A stretch of DNA of 5,712 bases from Nitrospirota bacterium (GTDB taxonomy: Bacteria > Nitrospirota > Nitrospiria > Nitrospirales > UBA8639). Below are positions 1 to 5,525 of this stretch, one piece after another. The notes beneath the pieces were generated by a model that made no database searches, was not told where the DNA came from, and worked only from the letters and a program-made list of their open reading frames with translations. Within the stretch, counting starts at the first letter, position 1. Every line of letters begins with the position of its first letter. Both the position numbers and the translations under genes were made by a program. Location: assembly GCA_003233615.1 (NCBI GenBank), contig QIMB01000252.1, forward strand, positions 1 through 5,712, written 5' to 3'.

Positions 1-8
1 CGGGCCAT
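1..8 (-). CDS. Possible 5' end of a minus-strand gene, truncated by the window edge
   Basis: On the minus strand an ATG at 8-6 opens a frame that begins Met-Ala and runs off the window. A strong Shine-Dalgarno match (GGAGGT, 13-18) lies five bases upstream, and a TATAAT-type promoter is found further upstream at 56-82. A second ATG three codons' width closer to the ribosome binding site is too near it to be used. Nothing can be said about the product. The call depends only on these start signals, so the gene itself is unproven. Confidence 0.4.
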
Positions 9-12
9 ACAT

Positions 13-18
13 ACCTCC
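13..18 (-). promoter_or_regulatory. Ribosome binding site for the truncated left-edge gene
   Basis: GGAGGT on the minus strand has near-consensus complementarity to the 16S rRNA tail and ends five bases before the ATG at 8-6. Confidence 0.4.
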
Positions 19-55
19 AAAATTTGAGTGTTTATGCGTTGATGAACATAGGATC

Positions 56-82
56 ATTATACAGGAATTTGACTTAATTCAA
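56..82 (-). promoter_or_regulatory. Candidate sigma70 promoter reading left
   Basis: A perfect minus-strand TATAAT (56-61) is preceded by TTGAAT (77-82) with a 15-base spacer, slightly short of the 16-18 optimum. Transcription would start near 49 and give a leader of about 40 bases before the ATG at 8. It lies just after the stop codon of the membrane-protein gene. This suggests the left-edge gene has its own promoter and is not merely read through. Confidence 0.4.
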
Positions 83-94
83 CAGTATTACGTC

Positions 95-1423
95 TCAGGG
101 GGGAGTCCGGGAAACATTCGGTACACGTTGCATGCTGTGACTATGCTTCCATAGCCACCACAGTTGAATACTGATCCCCGTCAACGTAGCCGCAACTCCC
201 ACATACAATCCCGTAATCTGTCCATAGGCTATTCCAAAAATTAAGAGAAGCGAGCTTCCGAGCAAATACAGACTCACGGCCTGCGTCACATAGGTCGTGG
301 CACCTCGATAGACCAGCTCTCCTTGAAAATAGCTTTCCCACGGACTCAGTGCCGGTAGTACAACGGCTATCCAGAGTGCCGTACTGGCCAGTGCCGATAG
401 TTCCGGACGTAAAGCCGCAAACGACTCGAACCACATGGTGGAGAGTGGTGTCGCTGCGATGAGCAACAACATCGCACTGGAGCTCAAGGAGACCAACCAC
501 ACAAATTGCTGTAACGGCTGGTGATAATGTGGTCGATCAGAGAAAGTGACGACCACCTCTTGTATCGCAATGCCCACACTTCGAAACATAAATGTGAGCC
601 CGCCTAACACCGGCCACACGGCTAATGATTCCAATGCTCGCGGCATTCGGCTGATAGCTGCACTACCGATAGATAATGTTGCCAACATCACCAGCGGCGT
701 CAGGGCTAAGGGCCAATAGAATGAACACAGGCGTCGGAGCGTAAGTGGAGGCTCTTGCGCGGCCTCGCGTTGCTGAAGGCTTCGCACCATCGGGCGAATA
801 CACACAAACATAAAGATGGCTTCAATGAGTACGCCAGCGGAAAGCGCCCCAGTGGCCACCACCACTCCCGGAATACTTTGCATCAATACGCCTGCCAACA
901 ACAACGAGGCGCTGACGCCTAATCGGATTAACGTGCCTAAGCCCACCAGACGTGTTCTTCCATTACGAATAACCAGCCCCTGAAAAAACCGTCGCACTGC
1001 GATCGACATGGTCCATGGCGTCATTATTTGCAGGCCCGTTCTGGCCGGTTCCCAAATACTCTCCGGGGCGCCTAACAATGTTTCCACCACCACACCAAAT
1101 ACAGGGGTAAAAGCCAGCAGGACATGAAGCAGCGTCAGTCCCCCACCTAACGTCAGGATGAAATTTCGCATGAGGCGGTAAGCTGCCCAGTCTTTGCACA
1201 ATGCCGTGGACGCGACCAACACCATAATGATCGGCGCCTCGATAAGCAGTGCGAGTGGAAAGACCACCCCACCATAGGCGGCTAAATGAATTTCTGGATC
1301 TGCCAAACGAGACACAGTCGCGGACACCAGCAACAATTCCACTCCCATCAGGAGCCAACTGCCGGCTAAGGGCCACCACATGCGAAAAATGAGAGAGAGA
1401 GGAGAAAGAGGAGTATGTGGCAC
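95..1423 (-). CDS. ANKH/MATE-like multi-pass membrane transport protein
   Basis: This predicted inner-membrane protein has 442 residues and about 12 hydrophobic segments (roughly 17-37, 48-74, 88-110, 130-150, 163-183, 186-208, 235-257, 265-290, 307-327, 345-365, 380-400 and 404-426). I see two-fold internal similarity. WWPLA at 16-20 recurs as YWPLA at 236-240, and the FFQG...RNGRT stretch at 146-157 recurs as YFQG...RGAT at 365-376, a constant offset of about 220 residues. This is the inverted or duplicated bundle layout of the MATE/MOP flippase superfamily. The SFYWPLAL segment and the spacing resemble animal ANKH (progressive ankylosis protein) and its bacterial relatives. The substrate is unknown, and a drug, lipid or small anion are all possible. 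The start is GTG (1421-1423) with no clear Shine-Dalgarno. The next in-frame ATG (residue 15) would cut into the first helix. The gene stands alone, with large gaps on the upstream side. Confidence 0.8.
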   Translation of the reverse strand: MPHTPLSPLSLIFRMWWPLAGSWLLMGVELLLVSATVSRLADPEIHLAAYGGVVFPLALLIEAPIIMVLVASTALCKDWAAYRLMRNFILTLGGGLTLLHVLLAFTPVFGVVVETLLGAPESIWEPARTGLQIMTPWTMSIAVRRFFQGLVIRNGRTRLVGLGTLIRLGVSASLLLAGVLMQSIPGVVVATGALSAGVLIEAIFMFVCIRPMVRSLQQREAAQEPPLTLRRLCSFYWPLALTPLVMLATLSIGSAAISRMPRALESLAVWPVLGGLTFMFRSVGIAIQEVVVTFSDRPHYHQPLQQFVWLVSLSSSAMLLLIAATPLSTMWFESFAALRPELSALASTALWIAVVLPALSPWESYFQGELVYRGATTYVTQAVSLYLLGSSLLLIFGIAYGQITGLYVGVAATLTGISIQLWWLWKHSHSMQRVPNVSRTPP

Positions 1424-1577
1424 GTATAATGGGAAATTTAGAAAAAAGAAATCCAGCGCACGGACATACGCTTCAAGATGGCTTCAGAAAAAGAAGTACG
1501 TGCGCCTGTTGAATATGAACACGTCCAGAGCCCAGACATGCCGGAGATGCCACCGACGGCAACAGACAAAAGGGAAT

Positions 1578-1702
1578 GTTCAAAAAAAGCATGTCCTGAG
1601 CCTTGCCGAAGGAAAGACCGCAGCCTTTTTGGCGCGCGGAGCGTACTCTCAGTACGTGAGCACGGCGAAAGGGCGAGAACGCCGCTGGCGTTTTTTTTCA
1701 AC
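1578..1702. repeat. MITE-like palindromic dispersed-type repeat, about 125 bp
   Basis: The ends are imperfect inverted repeats: GTTCAAAAAAAGC at 1578-1590 against the complement of GCGTTTTTTTTCAAC at 1688-1702. Near the centre is a hairpin, CGTACT-CTC-AGTACG (1642-1656). The flanks of this hairpin are also partly complementary (GCC-T-rich-GCGC on the left, GGCG-AAAGGGC on the right), so the whole unit could fold into a long imperfect stem. It includes a CCTGAGCCTTGCCGAAGG segment (1595-1612) resembling a short palindromic repeat common in many bacterial genomes. No transposase or target-site duplication is visible. Mobility is inferred from architecture, and only one copy lies in the window. 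Confidence 0.5.
1678..1698 (+). terminator. Strong intrinsic terminator on the plus strand
   Basis: A GC-rich stem AACGCC-GCT-GGCGTT (1678-1692) runs directly into eight T residues (1691-1698). This is a textbook rho-independent terminator for plus-strand transcription. No plus-strand gene precedes it. It forms the right end of the palindromic repeat at 1578-1702 and may simply travel with that repeat. Confidence 0.6.
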
Positions 1703-1746
1703 TTCCCTACGTGGAAATTAAGAACGTCACGTAGACGAACGTTGAA
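1697..1746. repeat. Nested inverted repeat abutting the palindromic repeat
   Basis: The outer arms are TTCAAC (1697-1702) and GTTGAA (1741-1746). The inner arms are CTACGTG (1707-1713) and CACGTAG (1728-1734) around a 14-base loop. The left outer arm is shared with the end of the 1578-1702 repeat, so this may be part of a larger composite element. The function is unknown. Confidence 0.45.
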
Positions 1747-1801
1747 CGATTTTTTCGGATGAGAAGTGCCAAGATCCAAGATGTTGAGATGCTAGAGCAT
1801 T

Positions 1802-1833
1802 AAAAAAACGCAGACAGATTCATTCGGTCTGTC
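1802..1833 (-). terminator. Probable intrinsic terminator on the minus strand, downstream of glnS
   Basis: Read on the minus strand, the stem GACAGA...TCTGTC (1813-1833, nine-base loop) is followed four bases later by seven T residues (1802-1808). The six-pair stem is only half GC and the gap to the T-run is a little long, so its strength is moderate. It lies about 260 bases after the glnS stop and is the first T-run-tailed hairpin on that side. It could end the glnS transcript or a separate small RNA. Confidence 0.5.
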
Positions 1834-1935
1834 GAGAATTTCGGCATGTACTTGAGCACAAGGGAATGGTGCAAGTCACCATAATCAATAGCTCAAGTTA
1901 TGTCAGAAAATGACTGGAAGTGTCACAATTTCTGA
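1802..1935 (-). other. Candidate structured RNA: three tandem stem-loops after glnS
   Basis: On the minus strand the order is as follows. First, an outer stem of TCAGAAA/TTTCTGA (1929-1935 with 1903-1909) encloses TGAC/GTCA. Second, an 8-bp stem of ACTTGAGC/GCTCAAGT (1891-1898 with 1850-1857) encloses a symmetric 8x8 internal loop and a 6-bp hairpin, ATGGTG/CACCAT (1866-1882). Third is the terminator hairpin at 1813-1833 with its T7 tail. The pairing is seen directly. That it is an RNA, and whether it is a glnS 3' UTR or an independent small RNA, is inference. I could not match it to a known family, and no convincing promoter is visible just upstream. Confidence 0.4.
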
Positions 1936-2090
1936 AAAACCAACAAGCAAACAGTAGCACAAAGATAACTTTTGGCGCTATACACAAACTTTTCAAGGTA
2001 GGCGAAAGAACAATTGTAGATTGCACGCATGAGGAAATAGGTAGTCATTGTTTCGCAAGCCTTAGAGGGGAAATCAGCCCTTCAAAACAT

Positions 2091-3812
2091 CTATTTCTTG
2101 TTCTTGTCAATTTTTTTCCAGGAATCACGTAGAGACACCGTTCGGTTAAACACAGGTTTCTGAGAACTGGAGTCTGGATCTACACAAAAATAGCCTTGTC
2201 GTTCAAACTGAAAACGACTACCAATTGTGGAATCTTTCAAGCTTGGCTCAGCTCGACACGTCGAAAGAACCTGTAAAGAATGAGGGTTCAACACAGGGTG
2301 AGAATCGTGTAATGGGTCATGAGAACTGTCAGCCGATTCAGTGAAAAGAGGTTCATACAATCGAACTTCCGCCGGTAGCGCATGGCGGACAGACACCCAA
2401 TGGATCGTCCCCTTCACTTTCCGGCCTGATTGTGACCCTCCACGCTTAGAATCTGGGTCAAATGTACATCGAATAGTCGTGATCACCCCAGTATGTTCAT
2501 CCTTTTCTACGCTCACACAACGAATGATATAGGCATACCGAAGGCGAACTTCCTGCCCAGGGGATAGCCGAAAGAACTTCTTGGGAGGATCTTCGCGAAA
2601 GTCATTCGCCTCAATATAAATCTCCCGTGAAAATGAAAGTGACCGAGTCCCCTGACTTGCATCTTCGGGATTATTCACAGCCTCGACTTCCTCAGTCTGG
2701 TCCTCTGGATAATTCTCAATAATCACTTTCACCGGATGTAATACAACCATTACTCGTTGAGCCGTACGGTTCAAATCTTCTCGGATCGCATGTTCTAAAA
2801 GCGACATTTCAATCACACTGTCTCGTTTTGCCACACCAACACGTTCACAGAAATTGCGAATAGCCTCAGCTGTATATCCACGGCGCCGAAGACCTTTAAT
2901 GGTAGGCAGACGAGGATCGTCCCATCCTTGCACGTGTCCGTCTTCGACCAATTGAAGCAGTTTCCGTTTACTCATCACGGTATGAGCAAGATTCAAACGA
3001 GCAAACTCGATTTGTTGCGAATGGCAGTCAACCTCACATTCACGCAGCACCCAATCATATAAAGGACGATGATCTTCAAACTCCAACGTACAGAGTGAAT
3101 GTGTAATATGTTCCAGCGCATCAGACAACGGATGGGCAAAATCATAGGTAGGATAAATACACCACAGATCCCCTGTACGATAGTGTGTCACCTTCCGTAT
3201 GCGGTATAACGCCGGATCACGCAAATTGATATTTGGTGACGCCATATCAATCTTGGCACGGAGCACCAACGTCCCTTCCTCAAATTCTCCCGACCGCATT
3301 CTGGCAAATAAATCGATGTTGTCTTCAACACTGCGGTTTCGATGAGGGCTGTCCTTGCCAGCTTCAGTCAAGGTTCCTCGATAGGCTCGAAGTTCCTCCG
3401 CCGTCAAACTATCAACGTAGGCTGTGCCTTTCCGAATAAGCGTCACCGCAAAATCATAGAGCGCTCCAAAATTGTCGGAGGCATAAAACAGACGATCTCC
3501 CCAATCGAAACCTAACCACCGAACATCTTCCTGAATGGACTGGACATAATCCATATGTTCTTTGATGGGATTGGTATCATCAAAGCGCACATTACAGAGC
3601 CCACCAAATTCCTGTGCAATGCCAAAATTCAAACAGATAGATTTGGCATGACCAATGTGCAAGTGCCCGTTCGGCTCCGGCGGAAACCGTGTATGCACAC
3701 GCTGATTGAATCGCTGGGCTTCATGATCAGCAAGGACCTTCGCGCGAATAAAATCGACTGTGGAGTGGTGTTCTGGAGAGGTCATAGACACATGAAAAGC
3801 CTTAGAGTCCAT
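2091..3812 (-). CDS. glnS: Glutaminyl-tRNA synthetase (GlnRS)
   Basis: This cytoplasmic class I aminoacyl-tRNA synthetase charges tRNA(Gln) with glutamine using ATP. It is full length at 573 residues (E. coli GlnRS about 554). Visible landmarks are PEPNG (45-49), the HIGH signature (52-55), RFDDTNP (76-82), the KMSKS equivalent VMSKRKL (279-285), and GWDDPRLPTIKGLRRRGYT around 296-314. The residues aligning with the E. coli glutamine-binding Asp66, Tyr211 and Gln255 appear intact at Asp78, Tyr223 and Gln267. The C-terminal anticodon-binding beta-barrels follow (about 350-573) and end in the typical PVFNRTVSLRDSW stretch. The start is uncertain. The ATG at 3812 has no Shine-Dalgarno. A GTG at residue 8 has AAGG eight bases upstream, and the ATG at residue 10 (3785) gives an N-terminus close in length to E. 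coli. Direct GlnRS charging is not universal in bacteria, many of which use GatCAB amidation. Confidence 0.97.
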   Translation of the reverse strand: MDSKAFHVSMTSPEHHSTVDFIRAKVLADHEAQRFNQRVHTRFPPEPNGHLHIGHAKSICLNFGIAQEFGGLCNVRFDDTNPIKEHMDYVQSIQEDVRWLGFDWGDRLFYASDNFGALYDFAVTLIRKGTAYVDSLTAEELRAYRGTLTEAGKDSPHRNRSVEDNIDLFARMRSGEFEEGTLVLRAKIDMASPNINLRDPALYRIRKVTHYRTGDLWCIYPTYDFAHPLSDALEHITHSLCTLEFEDHRPLYDWVLRECEVDCHSQQIEFARLNLAHTVMSKRKLLQLVEDGHVQGWDDPRLPTIKGLRRRGYTAEAIRNFCERVGVAKRDSVIEMSLLEHAIREDLNRTAQRVMVVLHPVKVIIENYPEDQTEEVEAVNNPEDASQGTRSLSFSREIYIEANDFREDPPKKFFRLSPGQEVRLRYAYIIRCVSVEKDEHTGVITTIRCTFDPDSKRGGSQSGRKVKGTIHWVSVRHALPAEVRLYEPLFTESADSSHDPLHDSHPVLNPHSLQVLSTCRAEPSLKDSTIGSRFQFERQGYFCVDPDSSSQKPVFNRTVSLRDSWKKIDKNKK

Positions 3813-4217
3813 GAAACAATTGCTACCCGGAATTCGCGGCCACGTGAGAGGTAGATTAGGTCAATCTAAGAGAACGCAACCGAAGGCATCGCCTGGCCGA
3901 CGTTGAAAATTGTGCGATCGAAAATCGGCCCACGATGGTCTGAAGATGAGATACAAAAATGGCTAGTTCATATTTTGCGAGCCCGTAGAATACCCAAGTA
4001 CCCTTGGCTCTGTCTAGAATGACGAGAAAATTACGAGATAGACGGGAATGTCACACAACGAAGACTTTTCTGCCTAAACAATTGAACATGTCGTGATCGA
4101 CTGAGAAATAAACATAGACGGAGAGGAAGGCCGATGTCACTCACCCGACACTTGGCGCATGGTCTTTCAGTTTTCTGAGTAGCCCGTTGCTCAACCCTGA
4201 ACGAGTTGTGATAATCC
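3813..4217. other. Gene-free stretch between the DUF4268-N-like gene and glnS, with two inverted repeats
   Basis: No convincing reading frame lies here. The stretch should hold the glnS promoter and leader. A weak minus-strand candidate is TAATCT (3858-3863) with a poor TTGCGT upstream at a short 15-base spacing. Two inverted repeats sit in the leader region: TAGATT-AGGTC-AATCTA (3852-3868) and GGCCGA/TCGGCC (3895-3900 and 3925-3930). A small hairpin, CCAAG-TACC-CTTGG (3994-4007), has no T-run. No clear terminator for the upstream gene (4218-4907) was found. Confidence 0.5.
3852..3868. repeat. Perfect 6-bp-arm inverted repeat in the glnS leader
   Basis: TAGATT and AATCTA are separated by AGGTC, 40 bases upstream of the annotated glnS ATG. 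The size and spacing would suit either a dimeric repressor site or a small leader hairpin, but no regulator is identifiable. Confidence 0.3.
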
Positions 4218-4907
4218 TTACGAAAATGTTTTCGTATAGACAAAGTTCTGACGAACAGACGTCCCTTCTTTAGGGCTTGCCCCAGATTTACTTTGGGGCG
4301 GCTCCACTTTTTCTTTTGAAGCTTTTACGGGTTCTTCTTTTTGGGATTTCGATTCTTGAGGCTCTTTCGATTTTGAATTTTTGCTTGAATTGTCAGCAGA
4401 CTCTCCATCCTCTTGTCCCATCTTCAATTGTCTAGCCCACATGTTTGGTTGACAGACGACATTGAAATTTGGAGCAGGCACTGAATCATCGATTCGCCAT
4501 AATTCCAATTCAGCAGCATAAACATTCACATCATCTCGTGAGATCATATTGAGCCAATCTAAACTCTGACGCATTTCGGCAGTAATTTCTTGCCCGACGC
4601 ACACGAGCGCTTTCGCATCTAATCCAGCGGCATACATAATCAAATTCCCTAATGCTTCCGGGCTCATCCCATCTAAATGACCTACGATGATGACATAATG
4701 TCCCCGTTTGCTATCTTTCGCTAAGACCCCACCTGAGAGTGTCTGTAAAGAAACTTCTTCGCCAGCTGGCTCTAAAGATAATTCCAGAGTCTCACCCAAC
4801 ATCTCCAAAATTTCTTCCTGTTGGAGCCATGAGGCAAATCCATCAACATCATTGGCCCACACTTCATTGACATTTATTTTTTTGAGTTTTCCAACAGGTT
4901 TTGCCAT
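4218..4907 (-). CDS. Protein related to the DUF4268 N-terminal (PD-(D/E)XK-like) domain, apparently catalytically dead, with a disordered tail
   Basis: This 229-residue protein has no signal peptide. Residues about 10-160 resemble the N-terminal nuclease-like domain of DUF4268-type proteins: NEVWAND near 14-20, LGNLIMYAAGLDA at 86-98, LDWLN at 116-120, ELELWRI at 133-139, PAPNFNVV at 144-151 and PNMW at 154-157. From memory, the family carries a core of the form D-x-L-A...I-E-N-Q. Here the equivalent positions read Gly60, Val75, Gly76 and His77, so the metal-binding Asp, Glu and Gln/Lys appear lost. The usual C-terminal DUF4268 domain is absent. It is replaced by a Lys/Ser/Glu/Pro-rich, probably disordered tail (about 163-215) and a short end, QNFVYTKTFS. 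A binding or structural role is likelier than cleavage, but the function is unknown. The ATG has a good ribosome binding site (GAGGAA, 4911-4916). Confidence 0.75.
   Translation of the reverse strand: MAKPVGKLKKINVNEVWANDVDGFASWLQQEEILEMLGETLELSLEPAGEEVSLQTLSGGVLAKDSKRGHYVIIVGHLDGMSPEALGNLIMYAAGLDAKALVCVGQEITAEMRQSLDWLNMISRDDVNVYAAELELWRIDDSVPAPNFNVVCQPNMWARQLKMGQEDGESADNSSKNSKSKEPQESKSQKEEPVKASKEKVEPPQSKSGASPKEGTSVRQNFVYTKTFS
4219..4236. repeat. Perfect palindrome over the stop codon of the 4218-4907 gene
   Basis: TACGAAAA-TG-TTTTCGTA has 8-bp arms and a two-base centre. It encodes the last residues and most of the stop codon of the DUF4268-N-like protein. No T-run follows on the minus strand, so it is not a standard terminator. 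It could be an AT-rich protein-binding site or an mRNA 3' hairpin. Confidence 0.4.
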
Positions 4908-4910
4908 AGC

Positions 4911-4916
4911 TTCCTC
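4911..4916 (-). promoter_or_regulatory. Ribosome binding site of the 4218-4907 gene
   Basis: GAGGAA on the minus strand ends three bases before the ATG at 4905-4907 and supports that start over others. Confidence 0.6.
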
Positions 4917-5200
4917 AACTTCATAAAATTGTTGATCACGACAGAGCTTCTTCTAAATGAATGTACTGAAATCTTATCGACGGATTTTAAAAAAAATTGA
5001 GGCGAAAACACAGAAACGTCCATTCATGTGAAAAATTCTTAGCCCTTCTTCCTTGCTGTTGATTCTCCAGCGAAAGAAGTTAGTCTCAATTGTATTGCGT
5101 TTTATCTTCAAGAACATTGGAAATACATAAAAACACCTATGTAGTCCATCCTGTGACCAGATCATCATTTTAACGTCTCAATTATCCAACACACAGGCTA

Positions 5201-5228
5201 TTGCCCTTTATTCTATTTGCGCTACAAT
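5201..5228 (+). promoter_or_regulatory. Candidate sigma70 promoter for the lipoprotein locus
   Basis: TTGCCC (5201-5206) and TACAAT (5223-5228) are separated by 16 bases. The expected start near 5235 leaves a leader of about 138 bases, long enough for post-transcriptional control. The only such element found in the correct orientation lies here. Confidence 0.5.
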
Positions 5229-5358
5229 ACTGCTAGCTCATGGCTAAGAGGATTTGTTTTCATACAATGTCGAGACATGCCCCTCTCCGCATGATCCCCT
5301 TCCCCTTTTAGCCCTCTAATCACACAATGGTCGGCCACAGTCTACCTATTCTTTTAAC

Positions 5359-5364
5359 AGGAGG
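5359..5364 (+). promoter_or_regulatory. Ribosome binding site of the lipoprotein gene
   Basis: AGGAGG, a full consensus match, lies eight bases before the ATG at 5373 and decides that start. Confidence 0.7.
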
Positions 5365-5372
5365 TTTGAATA

Positions 5373-5525
5373 ATGGAATGTCTACATGGATTTCGAGTAC
5401 ACCTGTTCTTCGCGTGTGTCTTATGTATGTCCGTCGCAGGATGCGGTGAATCAGATGGCCCAGCCGAACAAGCTGGAAAAGCGATTGATCAAGCTATTGA
5501 AAAAACAACCGAGGTGATGCGATGA
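5373..5525 (+). CDS. Small lipoprotein, probably the 5' part of a frameshifted gene
   Basis: The frame encodes 50 residues. A positively charged N-terminus (His5, Arg8, His10) leads into a hydrophobic stretch at about 11-22, and a lipobox-like SVAGC places the lipidated Cys at 24. Gly25 and Glu26 follow, with no Asp at +2, so outer-membrane sorting is possible under the E. coli rule. The mature part is short and rich in Ala, Glu and Lys, ending TTEVMR. This composition continues in the overlapping frame from 5522, which suggests that the original product was one longer lipoprotein interrupted by an indel or a small deletion. The strong ribosome binding site argues that this part is translated. 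It was too short for standard length cut-offs, so automated annotation may miss it. The function is unknown. Confidence 0.65.
   Translation: MECLHGFRVHLFFACVLCMSVAGCGESDGPAEQAGKAIDQAIEKTTEVMR
5511..5518 (+). promoter_or_regulatory. Internal Shine-Dalgarno-like sequence for the overlapping frame
   Basis: GAGGTGAT is fully complementary to the conserved 16S rRNA tail and lies inside the end of the lipoprotein frame. Its GAGG core is seven bases from the ATG at 5522. It makes independent, coupled translation of the second frame possible. Confidence 0.45.

Larger units (their letters stand above)
4908..5372. other. Divergent intergenic control region
   Basis: This 465-base AT-rich stretch separates the leftward 4218-4907 gene from the rightward lipoprotein. 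It contains the leftward ribosome binding site, the rightward promoter (5201-5228) and a long rightward leader. Within the leader is a small palindrome, ATGTC-GA-GACAT (5269-5280). A minus-strand TAAAAT preceded by a T-run near 4985-4996 could serve the leftward gene but lacks a recognisable -35. No reading frame with start signals was seen. Confidence 0.5.

Noticed and set aside
1380..1762. Plus-strand frames across the 1424-1762 intergenic repeat region
   Set aside because: Their translations are low-complexity, Arg/Lys-rich, and run through the palindromic repeat and its terminator. They have no start signals and no family resemblance.
1438..1779. Minus-strand 113-codon frame
   Set aside because: It is largely the translation of the palindromic repeat, with no ribosome binding site and no recognisable domain.
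1850..1898. Integron attC-like site
   Set aside because: The nested arms lack the GTTRRRY/RYYYAAC core sites and no cassette or integrase is nearby.
1920..2132. Plus-strand 70-codon frame
   Set aside because: It overlaps the stem-loop region and the 3' end of glnS, has no Shine-Dalgarno, and resembles no family.
3994..4007. CCAAG-TACC-CTTGG hairpin as terminator of the 4218-4907 gene
   Set aside because: The stem is short and there is no T-run on the minus strand.
4031..4243. Minus-strand 70-codon frame after the DUF4268-N-like gene, considered as its frameshifted C-terminus
   Set aside because: Its sequence (Arg/Cys-rich) does not resemble a DUF4268 C-terminal domain, and it overlaps out of frame. 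The upstream gene ends cleanly in its own tail.
4985..4996. T-run on the minus strand as a terminator
   Set aside because: No stem precedes it. It lies upstream of a gene and more likely reflects AT-rich promoter DNA.
5500..5506. Programmed -1 frameshift on the six-A run in the lipoprotein
   Set aside because: The A6-C heptamer is not in the register required for tandem slippage, and no stimulatory stem-loop follows at the right distance. Kept only as a possible indel site.
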